A DNA stretch of 64,000 nucleotides. Source: Flavobacterium difficile. Lineage in GTDB: Bacteria > Bacteroidota > Bacteroidia > Flavobacteriales > Flavobacteriaceae. Positions within the stretch are counted from its first letter, which is position 1, and each line of letters opens with the position of its first letter. The notes below the pieces were generated by a model. That model was not told the DNA's origin. It searched no databases and saw only the letters and a program-made list of their open reading frames with translations. Below, piece after piece: positions 33,957-43,348 of this stretch. The DNA is taken from NCBI RefSeq assembly GCF_011392115.1, contig NZ_JAAJBT010000001.1, forward strand, positions 434,001 through 498,000, read 5' to 3'. The translations under genes were made by a program, and so were the position numbers.

Positions 33957-34259
33957 ATGAAAGTTAATGTTCACGCGGTTAATTTTAATATCGACAAAAA
34001 ACTAGTTGATTTTATAGATGAGAGAATGACTAAGCTAGAAAAATATTATGATAAAGTAGTTTCTTCAGACGTATTTTTAAAAGTTGAAAATATAAGTGAA
34101 AAAGAAAATAAAATTGTCGAATTAAAAGTGTTAGTTCCTGGAGATGATTTTATTGTGAAAAAGCAAAGTAGGACTTTTGAAGAAGCAGCAGATTTAGCTG
34201 TAGAATCTTTAGAGCGTTTATTGGTAAAAAGAAAAGAAAAGTTAAGAGCACACAGTTAA
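33957..34259 (+). CDS. hpf: ribosome hibernation promoting factor, short form
   Basis: A 100-residue protein of the HPF/RaiA family (MKVNVHAVNFNIDKKLVDFIDERMTKLEKYYD, then FEEAADLAVESLERLLVKRKEKLRAH). The beta-alpha-beta-beta-beta-alpha domain binds the decoding region of the 30S subunit and halts translation in stationary phase. It lacks the C-terminal dimerisation domain of long HPF. It lies 27 nt after xerC. Confidence 0.9.
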   Translation: MKVNVHAVNFNIDKKLVDFIDERMTKLEKYYDKVVSSDVFLKVENISEKENKIVELKVLVPGDDFIVKKQSRTFEEAADLAVESLERLLVKRKEKLRAHS

Positions 34260-34282
34260 TTGAAAAAAAGATTTAAAAAAGT

Positions 34283-34312
34283 TTTGATTAATAAATAAAT
34301 TACATACATTTG
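34283..34312 (+). promoter_or_regulatory. promoter of the tRNA-tuf operon
   Basis: TTTG at 34283-34286 and TACATTTG at 34305-34312 are spaced by 18 nt. The start point would fall within a few bases of 34318. Confidence 0.75.
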
Positions 34313-34313
34313 C

Positions 34314-34339
34314 AGTCCGTTAGAAATAGCGGACTTTTT
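34314..34339 (+). promoter_or_regulatory. start-proximal hairpin with T run in the tRNA-Thr leader
   Basis: AGTCCG (34314-34319) pairs with CGGACT (34330-34335) and TTTT follows. It looks like a small terminator placed at the first bases of the transcript, upstream of tRNA-Thr. It could be an attenuator, a processing signal or a 5' stabiliser. Confidence 0.5.
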
Positions 34340-34353
34340 CTATATATAGAAAT

Positions 34354-34427
34354 GCCGGTGTAGCTCAGCTGGCTAGAGCAGCTGATTTGTAATCAGCAGG
34401 TCGTGGGTTCGAGTCCCTCCACTGGCT
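34354..34427 (+). tRNA. tRNA-Thr (anticodon TGT)
   Basis: A 74-nt cloverleaf. The acceptor GCCGGTG pairs with CACTGGC. The anticodon stem GCTGA/TCAGC holds loop TTTGTAA with anticodon TGT. The T arm has GGTTCGAGTCC. No CCA is encoded. Confidence 0.95.
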
Positions 34428-34477
34428 CTTTGAAATTTTAGGTATACTATTTATGCAACGAAGTGTGTAGGTAGAAA

Positions 34478-34558
34478 GGGGAGATACTCAAGCGGCCAAC
34501 GAGGGCAGACTGTAAATCTGCTGTGAAAACTTCGCAGGTTCGAATCCTGCTCTCCCCA
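34478..34558 (+). tRNA. tRNA-Tyr (anticodon GTA)
   Basis: An 81-nt class II tRNA with a long variable arm. The acceptor GGGGAGA pairs with TCTCCCC. The anticodon stem GCAGA/TCTGC holds loop CTGTAAA with anticodon GTA. T arm GGTTCGAATCC. Confidence 0.95.
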
Positions 34559-34631
34559 CAATTTTGTAATTTGTTAAGAAGTGATTTTTAATAAATTTAG
34601 AAAAAAAAATACATAAGGTAAAAAAGAATTG

Positions 34632-34653
34632 AAAACAAATTTAGGTTTGTTTT
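34632..34653 (+). other. weak hairpin between tRNA-Tyr and tRNA-Thr(GGT)
   Basis: AAAACAAA pairs with TTTGTTTT around a 6-nt loop. It is AT-only apart from one C-G pair, so it is a weak terminator or processing site at best. The rest of the 115-nt spacer holds no tRNA. Confidence 0.35.
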
Positions 34654-34673
34654 TGACTTCTGAACTCACAAAA

Positions 34674-34745
34674 GCCGGTGTAGCTCAGGGGTAGAGTGCT
34701 TCCTTGGTAAGGAAGAGGTCTCGGGTTCAATTCCCGACATTGGCT
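34674..34745 (+). tRNA. tRNA-Thr (anticodon GGT)
   Basis: A 72-nt cloverleaf. The acceptor GCCGGTG pairs with CATTGGC (with G-T pairs). The anticodon stem CTTCC/GGAAG holds loop TTGGTAA with anticodon GGT. T arm GGTTCAATTCC. It lies 59 nt before tuf. Confidence 0.95.
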
Positions 34746-34804
34746 CAAAATAGAAATAATTTTTGAACACTAATAATAAATAACTAAGATTAAATTTTAA
34801 AATC

Positions 34805-35992
34805 ATGGCAAAGGAAACATTCGACCGTTCGAAGCCCCATTTGAATATTGGTACTATCGGACACGTAGATCACGGTAAAACTACGTTAACAGCTGCAATT
34901 ACAAAAGTATTGTCAGATGCAGGTTTATCAGAAGCAAAATCATTTGATCAAATTGATAATGCTCCTGAAGAAAAAGAAAGAGGTATTACAATTAACACGT
35001 CGCACGTTGAGTATTCAACTGCTAACCGTCACTACGCTCACGTAGACTGTCCAGGTCACGCGGATTACGTTAAGAACATGGTTACAGGTGCTGCGCAAAT
35101 GGATGGTGCTATCTTAGTAGTTGCTGCTACAGATGGTCCAATGCCACAAACTCGTGAGCATATCCTTTTAGGTCGTCAAGTAGGTGTGCCTAGAATGGTT
35201 GTATTCATGAACAAAGTGGATATGGTTGATGATGCTGAGTTGTTAGAGTTAGTTGAAATGGAAATCAGAGATTTATTATCTTTCTATCAATATGATGGAG
35301 ATAATGGTCCAGTTATTCAAGGTTCTGCTTTAGGAGGTTTGAATGGAGATCCAAAATGGGTAGCTACTATCATGGAATTAATGGATGCAGTTGACAACTG
35401 GATTGAATTACCAGTTCGTGATGTTGAAAAACCATTCTTAATGCCAGTTGAAGATTCATTTACAATTACAGGTCGTGGAACTGTTGCTACAGGTCGTATC
35501 GAAACTGGAATTGCAAACACTGGAGATCCAGTTGAAATCATCGGTATGGGTGCTGAAAAATTAACTTCTACTATTACTGGAGTTGAAATGTTCCGTAAAA
35601 TCTTAGATAGAGGTGAAGCTGGAGATAACGTTGGTTTATTATTAAGAGGTATTGATAAATCAGACATCAAAAGAGGTATGGTTATCATTAAGCCAGGATC
35701 TGTTAAACCACACGCTAAATTCAAAGCAGAGGTTTATATCTTGAAAAAAGAAGAAGGTGGACGTCATACTCCATTCCATAATAATTACCGTCCTCAGTTT
35801 TATGTACGTACAACTGACGTAACAGGTACTATTATGTTACCAGAAGGTAGAGAAATGGTAATGCCAGGTGATAACTTAACTATTGAAGTTGAATTATTAT
35901 CTCCAATTGCATTGTCTTTAGGTTTACGTTTCGCTATCCGTGAAGGTGGTAGAACAGTAGGTGCTGGACAGGTAACTGAAATTTTAGACTAA
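34805..35992 (+). CDS. tuf: elongation factor Tu
   Basis: A 395-residue GTPase that delivers aminoacyl-tRNA to the ribosome. P-loop GHVDHGKTT near residue 19, switch I ending [33 protein letters not shown] and SALGGL. Domain 2 ([13 protein letters not shown]) and domain 3 ([27 protein letters not shown]) follow. Codon choice is strongly biased, as expected for a very abundant protein. It is co-transcribed with the upstream tRNAs and ends at a strong terminator. Confidence 0.99.
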   Translation: MAKETFDRSKPHLNIGTIGHVDHGKTTLTAAITKVLSDAGLSEAKSFDQIDNAPEEKERGITINTSHVEYSTANRHYAHVDCPGHADYVKNMVTGAAQMDGAILVVAATDGPMPQTREHILLGRQVGVPRMVVFMNKVDMVDDAELLELVEMEIRDLLSFYQYDGDNGPVIQGSALGGLNGDPKWVATIMELMDAVDNWIELPVRDVEKPFLMPVEDSFTITGRGTVATGRIETGIANTGDPVEIIGMGAEKLTSTITGVEMFRKILDRGEAGDNVGLLLRGIDKSDIKRGMVIIKPGSVKPHAKFKAEVYILKKEEGGRHTPFHNNYRPQFYVRTTDVTGTIMLPEGREMVMPGDNLTIEVELLSPIALSLGLRFAIREGGRTVGAGQVTEILD

Positions 35993-36012
35993 TTATAAGT
36001 CAATAATAAATT

Positions 36013-36041
36013 AAATCAGTACCGATTTTCGGTACTGATTT
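36013..36041 (+). terminator. terminator of tuf
   Basis: A 13-bp perfect stem AAATCAGTACCGA / TCGGTACTGATTT with a 3-nt loop and following T lies 20 nt after the tuf stop and 8 nt before tRNA-Trp. Confidence 0.9.
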
Positions 36042-36048
36042 TTAACAA

Positions 36049-36120
36049 ACGGGCGTAGTACAAGGGTTAGTATAGTGGTCTCCAAAACCATTGATGGGGG
36101 TTCGAATCCCTCCGCCCGTG
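36049..36120 (+). tRNA. tRNA-Trp (anticodon CCA)
   Basis: A 72-nt cloverleaf. The acceptor ACGGGCG pairs with CGCCCGT, discriminator G. The anticodon stem GTGGT/ACCAT holds loop CTCCAAA with anticodon CCA. T arm GGTTCGAATCC. It sits 17 nt before secE, the usual place in this phylum. Confidence 0.95.
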
Positions 36121-36137
36121 CAAATAAAGTAAATATC

Positions 36138-36326
36138 ATGTTAAAATATTTTTCTGAAGCATTCGAAGAATTAAAATCAAACGTAACTTGGCCAGCTTGG
36201 GCTGATGTGCAAAAGTATACAGTTGTTGTTGCTTTGTTTTCAGTGTTATTTGCTTTGGCTACATGGGGTGTTGATTTAACGTTCACTAAAGTGTTAAACG
36301 GATTCTTTAATTTGTTAAAAGGTTAA
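36138..36326 (+). CDS. secE: preprotein translocase subunit SecE
   Basis: A 62-residue membrane protein. The ATG at 36138 is chosen because the longer in-frame extension runs through tRNA-Trp. The amphipathic helix (YFSEAFEELKSNVTWPAWADVQKYT) carries the conserved NVTWP motif, followed by a single membrane segment (about residues 28-47). It holds SecY together in the translocon. The order secE-nusG-rplK is canonical. Confidence 0.95.
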   Translation: MLKYFSEAFEELKSNVTWPAWADVQKYTVVVALFSVLFALATWGVDLTFTKVLNGFFNLLKG

Positions 36327-36332
36327 TTCGAA

Positions 36333-36884
36333 ATGGCTGATAATAACGTAAAGAAATGGTATGTCGTTAGAGCGGTAAGTGGTCAAGAGAACAAGGTTAA
36401 AGCTTATATTGAGCAAGAAGTTAATCGTGTTGGAATGGGTGACTATATCTCTCAAGTACTTGTGCCTACCGAAAAAGTAGTACAAGTAAAAGACGGTAAA
36501 AAAATATCAAAAGAAAGAGTATATTTCCCTGGTTATGTTATGATTGAAGCTAACTTAACAGGTGAAATTCCTCATATTATTAAGTCGATTACTGGTGTTA
36601 TCGGATTTTTAGGTGAAACTAAAGGTGGTGATGCTGTACCATTAAGAATGGCAGAAGTTAACAGAATGTTAGGTAAAGTTGATGAATTATCTGTGAAAAC
36701 AGAAAATGTGAGCATACCTTATTCTATTGATGAAACTGTTAAGGTTATCGATGGTCCTTTTAATGGTTTCAACGGAACTATTGAAAAAATAAATGAAGAA
36801 AAGCGTAAACTTGAAGTAATGGTTAAAATTTTCGGAAGAAAAACACCATTAGAATTAAGTTTTATGCAAGTTGAAAAAGTATAA
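36333..36884 (+). CDS. nusG: transcription termination/antitermination protein NusG
   Basis: A 183-residue protein. The NGN domain opens KKWYVVRAVSGQENKVKAYIEQEV and includes RVYFPGYVMIEANL and the GVIGFLG segment; a KOW domain follows (ETVKVIDGPFNGFNGTIEKINEEKRKLEV). It binds RNA polymerase and links it to Rho or the ribosome. It starts 6 nt after secE. Confidence 0.97.
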   Translation: MADNNVKKWYVVRAVSGQENKVKAYIEQEVNRVGMGDYISQVLVPTEKVVQVKDGKKISKERVYFPGYVMIEANLTGEIPHIIKSITGVIGFLGETKGGDAVPLRMAEVNRMLGKVDELSVKTENVSIPYSIDETVKVIDGPFNGFNGTIEKINEEKRKLEVMVKIFGRKTPLELSFMQVEKV

Positions 36885-36907
36885 TTTTTGTTACATATAT
36901 AAACCCG

Positions 36908-36932
36908 CATTAATCGCTTCCGTTGATTAATG
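36908..36932 (+). promoter_or_regulatory. hairpin in the nusG-rplK spacer
   Basis: CATTAATC pairs with GATTAATG around a 9-nt loop, 15 nt before the rplK ATG. No T run follows, so it is not a classic terminator. It may be a processing or translational control site of the ribosomal protein unit (inference). Confidence 0.4.
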
Positions 36933-36946
36933 TAAAATTTTAAAAA

Positions 36947-37387
36947 ATGGCTAAAGAAGTTAGTAAAGTAGTTAAACTACAAGTTAAGGGAGGTGCTGCG
37001 AACCCGTCGCCACCGGTTGGACCTGCTTTGGGAGCTGCTGGGGTTAATATCATGGAGTTCTGTAAGCAATTCAATGCAAGAACACAAGATAAACCTGGCA
37101 AAGTGTGTCCAGTACAAATTACTGTATACAAAGACAAGTCTTTTGACTTTGTTATTAAAACTCCACCTGCTGCAGTTCAATTAATGGATGCTGCAAAATT
37201 AAAATCTGGTTCTGGTGAGCCTAATCGTAAAAAAGTAGCAAGTGTTACTTGGGATGTGATTAAGGCGATTGCAGAAGATAAAATGGCAGATTTAAATGCA
37301 TTCACATTGGAGTCTGCGATGAGTATGATTGCTGGAACAGCTAGATCTATGGGTATAACTGTAACTGGAGATTCTCCTCTAAAATAA
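36947..37387 (+). CDS. rplK: 50S ribosomal protein uL11
   Basis: A 146-residue protein with the uL11 signature: [22 protein letters not shown] (proline-rich N-domain that contacts thiostrepton and GTPase factors), [13 protein letters not shown], and the C-terminal rRNA-binding domain [20 protein letters not shown]. It starts the uL11-uL1-uL10-bL12 run; uL1 begins 5 nt later. Confidence 0.98.
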   Translation: MAKEVSKVVKLQVKGGAANPSPPVGPALGAAGVNIMEFCKQFNARTQDKPGKVCPVQITVYKDKSFDFVIKTPPAAVQLMDAAKLKSGSGEPNRKKVASVTWDVIKAIAEDKMADLNAFTLESAMSMIAGTARSMGITVTGDSPLK

Positions 37388-37392
37388 GAGAT

Positions 37393-38082
37393 ATGGCAAA
37401 ATTGACAAAAAAGCAAAAAGAAGCTGCTGCTAAAATTGAAAAGAATAAATTATATTCTCTAAAAGATGCATCAGTATTAATCAAACAAATTGCTTCAGCT
37501 AAGTTTGATGAATCAGTTGATATCTCTGTTAGACTTGGAGTAGATCCAAGAAAAGCAAATCAAATGGTAAGAGGTGTGGTTGCATTACCACATGGTACAG
37601 GTAAAGATGTAAGAGTTTTAGCTCTTGTTACTCCAGATAAAGAAGCGGAAGCTAAAGCAGCTGGTGCAGACCACGTTGGTTTAGATGACTACCTTCAAAA
37701 AATCAAAGATGGTTGGACAGATGTTGATGTAATCATCACTATGCCAGCTGTTATGGGTAAATTAGGTCCATTAGGTCGTGTTTTAGGACCAAGAGGTTTA
37801 ATGCCAAATCCTAAGACTGGTACTGTAACTATGGATGTTGCTAAAGCAATTCAAGAAGTTAAAGCTGGTAAAATTGACTTTAAAGTTGATAAAACTGGTA
37901 TCGTTCATGCAGGAATAGGAAGAGTATCTTTTGATGCTGATAAAATCTATGACAATGCACACGAAATTGTTCAAACATTAATCAAATTAAAACCAACTGC
38001 GGCGAAAGGTACTTACATTAAGTCTATTCACTTAACAAGTACAATGAGTCCTGCTATCGCTTTAGATCCTAAAGCAGTATAA
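37393..38082 (+). CDS. rplA: 50S ribosomal protein uL1
   Basis: A 229-residue protein with [32 protein letters not shown] near the start and [25 protein letters not shown] in the central domain. It forms the L1 stalk at the E site and in other bacteria represses its own operon by binding the mRNA. No clear L1-binding mimic was identified in the leader here. Confidence 0.98.
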   Translation: MAKLTKKQKEAAAKIEKNKLYSLKDASVLIKQIASAKFDESVDISVRLGVDPRKANQMVRGVVALPHGTGKDVRVLALVTPDKEAEAKAAGADHVGLDDYLQKIKDGWTDVDVIITMPAVMGKLGPLGRVLGPRGLMPNPKTGTVTMDVAKAIQEVKAGKIDFKVDKTGIVHAGIGRVSFDADKIYDNAHEIVQTLIKLKPTAAKGTYIKSIHLTSTMSPAIALDPKAV

Positions 38083-38104
38083 TTGGTAGTTAAATATATT
38101 TAGT

Positions 38105-38605
38105 ATGACTAGAGAAGAAAAATCAATTGCTATTGAAAATTTGACTGCACAGTTAGCAGATGTGAATGTTGTGTATTTAGCAGACGTATCTGGACTTGAT
38201 GCAGGAACTACTTCAGACTTAAGAAGAGCTTGTTTTAAAGCAGGAATCAAATTAGAAGTTGTAAAGAATACTTTGTTAGCTAAGGCTATGGAAGTTTCTG
38301 CAAACGACTATGGAGATTTATCATCTACTTTAAAAGGTAACACTTCTATAATGATTGCAGAAACAGCTAATGGTCCTGCAAAAATTATCAAAGAATTCCG
38401 TAAAAAAGGTAAAAAACCTTTATTAAAAGGAGCATATATTAATCAAGAAATTTTTATTGGTGACGAACTTTTAGATAGCTTAGTAGCTATTAAATCTAGA
38501 GAAGAAGTTATTGGTGAAATTATCGGATTATTACAATCTCCAGCTAAACGTATACTTTCAGCTTTATTAAATAATGCTGAATCTAAAGGTGAAGCTGCAG
38601 AATAA
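38105..38605 (+). CDS. rplJ: 50S ribosomal protein uL10
   Basis: A 166-residue protein ([41 protein letters not shown]) with the rRNA-binding N-terminal domain and a C-terminal helix ([20 protein letters not shown]) that docks bL12 dimers. It starts only 22 nt after rplA, so any uL10 autoregulatory site must overlap the end of rplA. Confidence 0.96.
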   Translation: MTREEKSIAIENLTAQLADVNVVYLADVSGLDAGTTSDLRRACFKAGIKLEVVKNTLLAKAMEVSANDYGDLSSTLKGNTSIMIAETANGPAKIIKEFRKKGKKPLLKGAYINQEIFIGDELLDSLVAIKSREEVIGEIIGLLQSPAKRILSALLNNAESKGEAAE

Positions 38606-38661
38606 GAAAACAAAACGCACTTAATAAATTACATATTTTAAACACATTAAAGATAGAAAAA

Positions 38662-39033
38662 ATGGCAGATTTAAAAAATTTCGCAGAACAATTAGTTAAC
38701 TTAACTGTAAAAGAAGTTAACGAATTAGCAACAATATTAAAAGATGAGTATGGTATCGAGCCTGCTGCTGCAGCTGTTGTAGTTGCTGCTGGTGGTGGAG
38801 ATGCTGGTGCTGCAGCTGAACAAACTGAATTTACAGTTGTATTAAAAGAAGCTGGTGCTTCTAAATTAGGAGTTGTTAAAGCGGTTAAAGAATTAACTGG
38901 TTTAGGTCTTAAAGAAGCTAAAGATTTAGTTGATGCTGCTCCAACAAATGTTAAAGAAGGAGTTTCTAAAGATGAGGCTGAAGGTCTTAAGAAAGCTTTA
39001 GAAGAGGCTGGTGCTGTAGTTGAGTTAAAATAA
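38662..39033 (+). CDS. rplL: 50S ribosomal protein bL12
   Basis: A 123-residue protein with an N-terminal dimerisation part ([30 protein letters not shown]), an Ala/Gly-rich hinge and the factor-binding C-domain ([36 protein letters not shown]). It recruits translation GTPases. A 250-nt structured spacer separates it from rpoB. Confidence 0.98.
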   Translation: MADLKNFAEQLVNLTVKEVNELATILKDEYGIEPAAAAVVVAAGGGDAGAAAEQTEFTVVLKEAGASKLGVVKAVKELTGLGLKEAKDLVDAAPTNVKEGVSKDEAEGLKKALEEAGAVVELK

Positions 39034-39054
39034 TCTCACCCAGTTTATAATACA

Positions 39055-39092
39055 GGTTTAGGTCTTGGAAGTCATTTCCACGACCTAAACCA
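39055..39092 (+). terminator. strong hairpin after rplL, attenuator or terminator
   Basis: GGTTTAGGTC pairs with GACCTAAACC, with further pairing inside (TTGGAA with TTCCAC, one mismatch), and ATTTTTC follows. In many bacteria a partial terminator here sets the ratio of ribosomal protein to polymerase synthesis; the same role is inferred. Confidence 0.75.
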
Positions 39093-39202
39093 TTTTTCGT
39101 ATAATAAAATTCTATAAATTTTATAGATCTACGAAAAATATTTTTTTAAATCAATACGAAGAAAAAAAGTGATTTTAAATTGTTTTTAAAGATGTATTGA
39201 TT
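39092..39202 (+). promoter_or_regulatory. structured rpoB leader with two nested inverted repeats
   Basis: ATTTTTCGTA at 39092-39101 pairs with TACGAAAAAT at 39130-39139, enclosing TCTATAAA/TTTATAGA. AATCAATAC at 39149-39157 pairs with GTATTGATT at 39194-39202. No consensus promoter was identified in the spacer, and the remaining stretch to the rpoB start is AT-rich. Confidence 0.5.
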
Positions 39203-39284
39203 GTAAAAAAAAAGTATAAATTATTTTATAAATGTTGTGTTAATCACAAAAATTACTTTTTTTTAATCATAATATTATCCATTG

Positions 39285-42200
39285 ATGATTGCTAATCAAA
39301 CAGAAAGAATCAATTTTGCCTCGACAAAAAATATTCCTAATTATCCAGATTTTCTAGATATTCAGGTAAAGTCATTTCAAGATTTTTTTCAATTAGAAAC
39401 TAAATCAGACGAAAGAGGTAATGAAGGTCTTTATAATACCTTCATGGAAAATTTTCCAATAACTGATACTAGAAATCAGTTCGTTCTTGAATTTCTAGAT
39501 TATTTTATTGACCCACCAAGATATACTATCGAGGAATGTATCGATAGAGGTTTAACTTACAGTGTGCCACTTAAAGCTCGTTTAAAGTTATACTGTACAG
39601 ATCCTGAGCACGAGGATTTCGAAACTATTGTGCAAGATGTTTATTTAGGAACAATTCCTTACATGGCGCCAAGCGGAACTTTCGTTATCAACGGAGCTGA
39701 ACGTGTCGTTGTTTCTCAATTACATAGATCACCAGGGGTTTTCTTTGGTCAATCTTTCCACGCAAATGGAACTAAATTATATTCTGCCAGAGTAATTCCT
39801 TTTAAAGGTTCTTGGATAGAATTTGCAACAGACATTAACAATGTTATGTATGCATATATCGATAGAAAGAAAAAATTACCTGTTACTACTCTTTTCCGTG
39901 CCATCGGTTTTGAAAGAGATAAAGATATTCTTGAAATTTTCGACCTTGCAGAAGAAATTAAAGTGTCTAAAACTGGAATCAAAAAATACATCGGAAGAAG
40001 GCTTGCTGCTCGTGTACTTAACACATGGCATGAAGATTTCGTAGATGAAGATACTGGTGAAGTTGTTTCTATCGAACGTAACGAAATTATTTTAGACCGT
40101 GACACTATCTTAGATAAAGATAACGTTGATGAAATCATCGAAGCAGATGTTAAAGTAATTTTATTACACAAAGAAGATAGTAATCAAGCAGATTTTGCTA
40201 TCATCCATAATACATTGCAAAAAGACCCTACTAACTCTGAAAAAGAAGCAGTAGAACATATATATAGACAATTACGTAATGCCGAACCGCCAGATGAAGA
40301 AACGGCTCGTGGTATTATCGATAAATTATTCTTCTCAGACCAACGTTACAACTTAGGTGATGTAGGTCGTTACAGAATGAATAAAAAGTTAGGCTTAGAT
40401 ATCCCAATGGATAAGCAAGTTTTAACTAAAGAAGATATCATTACAATTGTAAAATACTTAATCGAATTAATTAATTCAAAAGCAGAGATTGATGATATTG
40501 ATCACTTATCTAACCGTCGTGTTAGAACAGTTGGTGAACAATTATCAGCTCAGTTTGGTGTTGGTTTAGCTCGTATGGCTCGTACTATTCGAGAAAGAAT
40601 GAATGTACGTGATAACGAAGTCTTTACTCCAATCGATTTGATTAACGCGAAAACGTTATCATCTGTAATTAATTCGTTCTTTGGTACCAACCAGTTATCT
40701 CAGTTTATGGATCAAACGAATCCATTAGCAGAGATTACTCACAAACGTCGTTTATCAGCACTAGGACCTGGAGGTTTATCTAGAGAAAGAGCAGGTTTCG
40801 AGGTTCGTGACGTTCACTATACGCATTACGGACGTTTATGTCCTATTGAAACTCCTGAAGGTCCAAACATTGGTTTGATTTCTTCATTAGGAGTATATGC
40901 AAAAGTAAACGGAATGGGATTCATCGAAACTCCTTACCGTAAGGTAACTGATGGTGTAGTTGATTTAGAATCTACTCCTGTTTATTTAAGCGCTGAAGAA
41001 GAAGAAGGAAAAATGATTGCGCAAGCAAACATTGAAATGGATAATAATGGTAAAATTCTTGCTGATAATGTAATTGCACGTGAAGAAGGAGATTTTCCAG
41101 TGGTTTCTCCAACTGCAGTTCACTACACAGACGTTGCACCAAATCAAATTGCTTCTATTTCTGCTTCATTAATTCCTTTCTTAGAACATGATGATGCGAA
41201 CCGTGCGTTGATGGGATCAAACATGATGCGTCAGGCTGTACCTCTATTAAGACCAGAAGCTCCAATTGTAGGAACTGGTTTAGAAAGACAAGTGGCGTCT
41301 GATTCTCGTGTACTTATTAATGCGGAAGGTTCTGGAGTTGTTACTTATGTAGATGCTGATAAAGTAACTATTAAGTATGACAGAACGGAAGAACAAAGAA
41401 TGGTAAGTTTTGAAGAAGATGAAAAAACTTACAACTTAATTAAATTCAGAAAAACGAATCAAAGTACAACAATCAACCTAAAACCTATCGTTAGAAAAGG
41501 AACAAGAGTTGAAAAAGGTCAGGTACTTTGTGAAGGATATGCAACACAAAACGGAGAGTTGGCTTTAGGTAGAAACTTACAAGTAGCCTTCATGCCTTGG
41601 AAAGGGTATAACTTCGAGGATGCAATTGTAATTTCTGAAAAAGTAGTTAGAGATGATATTTTCACTTCTATCCACGTTGATGATTATTCACTAGAAGTTA
41701 GAGATACAAAATTAGGTAACGAAGAGTTAACTAACGATATTCCTAACGTTTCTGAAGAGGCTACTAAAGACTTAGATGAAAACGGAATGATCAGAATTGG
41801 AGCTGAAGTAAAACCTGGTGATATTCTTATCGGAAAAATTACACCAAAAGGGGAATCAGATCCAACTCCAGAAGAAAAATTATTACGTGCGATCTTTGGT
41901 GATAAAGCAGGTGATGTAAAAGATGCTTCATTAAAAGCTTCTCCATCATTACACGGTGTAGTTTTAGACAAAAAATTATTTGCTAAAGCGGTTAAAGATA
42001 AACGTAAACGCTCTAAAGATAAAGAAGATTTAGACAAACTTGAAATGGAATTCGAAGTAAGATTCGTTGAACTAAAAGACAAGTTAATCGATAAATTATT
42101 CTTAATCGTAGACGGTAAAACATCTCAAGGTGTAATCAATGATTTAGGTGAAGAAGTATTACCAAAAGGTAAAAAATTCACTAAAAAGATGTTACAATCT

Positions 42201-43097
42201 GTGGAAGACTTTGCGCACTTAACAAAAGGGCAATGGACTACAGACGAACATACGAATTCATTAATTAACGATTTAGTACACAATTATAAAATCAAATTAA
42301 ACGATTTACAAGGGGTATTAAGAAGAGAGAAATTTACAATTTCTGTAGGTGATGAATTACCTGCTGGAATTTTAAAATTAGCTAAAGTTTATATCGCTAA
42401 GAAACGTAAGTTGAAAGTAGGGGATAAAATGGCAGGACGTCACGGTAACAAAGGTATTGTTGCTAAAATCGTTCGTCAGGAAGATATGCCTTTCTTAGAA
42501 GATGGAACGCCAGTAGATATCGTATTGAACCCACTTGGAGTACCTTCGCGTATGAACATTGGACAGATTTATGAAACCGTATTAGGTTGGGCAGGTTTAA
42601 AAACTGGTAAAAAGTTTGCAACGCCTATCTTTGACGGAGCTTCATTAGATCAAATTAATGGATATACAGACGAAGCTGGAATTCCAAGATTCGGTCATAC
42701 ATACTTATACGACGGTGGAACAGGTGAACGTTTCCATCAACCAGCAACGGTAGGTGTAATTTACATGCTTAAGTTAGGACACATGGTTGATGATAAAATG
42801 CACGCTCGTTCAATCGGACCTTACTCATTAATTACGCAACAACCTTTAGGAGGTAAAGCGCAATTTGGAGGACAACGTTTTGGAGAGATGGAGGTTTGGG
42901 CACTTGAAGCATACGGTGCATCAAGTACTTTGAGAGAAATCTTGACAGTTAAATCGGATGACGTGAATGGTAGAGCCAAAACTTACGAGGCTATCGTAAA
43001 AGGTGAAACTATGCCAGAACCAGGATTACCTGAATCATTCAATGTATTAATGCATGAATTGAAAGGTCTTGGTTTAGATATCAGATTAGAAGAATAA
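39285..43097 (+). CDS. rpoB: DNA-directed RNA polymerase subunit beta
   Basis: A 1270-residue protein. The ATG at 39285 is used; a TTG codon directly before it is unlikely to start. Conserved regions are intact: [14 protein letters not shown] at the N-terminus, the rifampicin region with [49 protein letters not shown], the [12 protein letters not shown] catalytic block, [14 protein letters not shown], and the C-terminal [24 protein letters not shown]. The rifampicin region keeps wild-type-like Gln, Asp, His and Ser residues, so no resistance substitution is evident. Confidence 0.99.
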   Translation: MIANQTERINFASTKNIPNYPDFLDIQVKSFQDFFQLETKSDERGNEGLYNTFMENFPITDTRNQFVLEFLDYFIDPPRYTIEECIDRGLTYSVPLKARLKLYCTDPEHEDFETIVQDVYLGTIPYMAPSGTFVINGAERVVVSQLHRSPGVFFGQSFHANGTKLYSARVIPFKGSWIEFATDINNVMYAYIDRKKKLPVTTLFRAIGFERDKDILEIFDLAEEIKVSKTGIKKYIGRRLAARVLNTWHEDFVDEDTGEVVSIERNEIILDRDTILDKDNVDEIIEADVKVILLHKEDSNQADFAIIHNTLQKDPTNSEKEAVEHIYRQLRNAEPPDEETARGIIDKLFFSDQRYNLGDVGRYRMNKKLGLDIPMDKQVLTKEDIITIVKYLIELINSKAEIDDIDHLSNRRVRTVGEQLSAQFGVGLARMARTIRERMNVRDNEVFTPIDLINAKTLSSVINSFFGTNQLSQFMDQTNPLAEITHKRRLSALGPGGLSRERAGFEVRDVHYTHYGRLCPIETPEGPNIGLISSLGVYAKVNGMGFIETPYRKVTDGVVDLESTPVYLSAEEEEGKMIAQANIEMDNNGKILADNVIAREEGDFPVVSPTAVHYTDVAPNQIASISASLIPFLEHDDANRALMGSNMMRQAVPLLRPEAPIVGTGLERQVASDSRVLINAEGSGVVTYVDADKVTIKYDRTEEQRMVSFEEDEKTYNLIKFRKTNQSTTINLKPIVRKGTRVEKGQVLCEGYATQNGELALGRNLQVAFMPWKGYNFEDAIVISEKVVRDDIFTSIHVDDYSLEVRDTKLGNEELTNDIPNVSEEATKDLDENGMIRIGAEVKPGDILIGKITPKGESDPTPEEKLLRAIFGDKAGDVKDASLKASPSLHGVVLDKKLFAKAVKDKRKRSKDKEDLDKLEMEFEVRFVELKDKLIDKLFLIVDGKTSQGVINDLGEEVLPKGKKFTKKMLQSVEDFAHLTKGQWTTDEHTNSLINDLVHNYKIKLNDLQGVLRREKFTISVGDELPAGILKLAKVYIAKKRKLKVGDKMAGRHGNKGIVAKIVRQEDMPFLEDGTPVDIVLNPLGVPSRMNIGQIYETVLGWAGLKTGKKFATPIFDGASLDQINGYTDEAGIPRFGHTYLYDGGTGERFHQPATVGVIYMLKLGHMVDDKMHARSIGPYSLITQQPLGGKAQFGGQRFGEMEVWALEAYGASSTLREILTVKSDDVNGRAKTYEAIVKGETMPEPGLPESFNVLMHELKGLGLDIRLEE

Positions 43098-43348
43098 AAA
43101 TAGTAAACAGTTACAGTCGCAGTTCGCAGTATTTGCTGAAAACTGTGACTGAAAACTGATTACGTACAATAGAGTTTTTAAGGATTTATACCCGTAAACC
43201 GTTCCGATTTTTTATAGCAATATAACTAGCACTTCAATGTTGAGATTGAAGTTTAGAGAAGTAAGCCGTGGTAGCGTTAAGGTCTTAAGTTTCTTTTGAC
43301 TAAAACAAGATTCAATTTTAAATTGCACATAAATCAATAGTAAAAACT
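43098..43348 (+). other. 251-bp rpoB-rpoC spacer with palindromic repeat and hairpin
   Basis: No gene is seen. From 43108 to 43158 there is an imperfect palindrome built from CAGT-type words (ACAGTCGCAGTT versus AACTGTGACTG), beginning 10 nt after the rpoB stop. A perfect 8-bp stem ACTTCAAT / ATTGAAGT lies at 43231-43252. No T run follows either, so read-through to rpoC is expected. The spacer is long for this operon. Confidence 0.6.

Noticed and set aside
34559..34673. Searched for a tRNA-Gly in the tRNA-Tyr/tRNA-Thr spacer.
   Set aside because: No T-arm GGTTCRA motif or complementary acceptor ends are present.
36011..36286. Minus-strand frame across tRNA-Trp and secE.
   Set aside because: It crosses the tuf terminator and a tRNA gene and is antisense to secE; it is a typical false gene over a tRNA.
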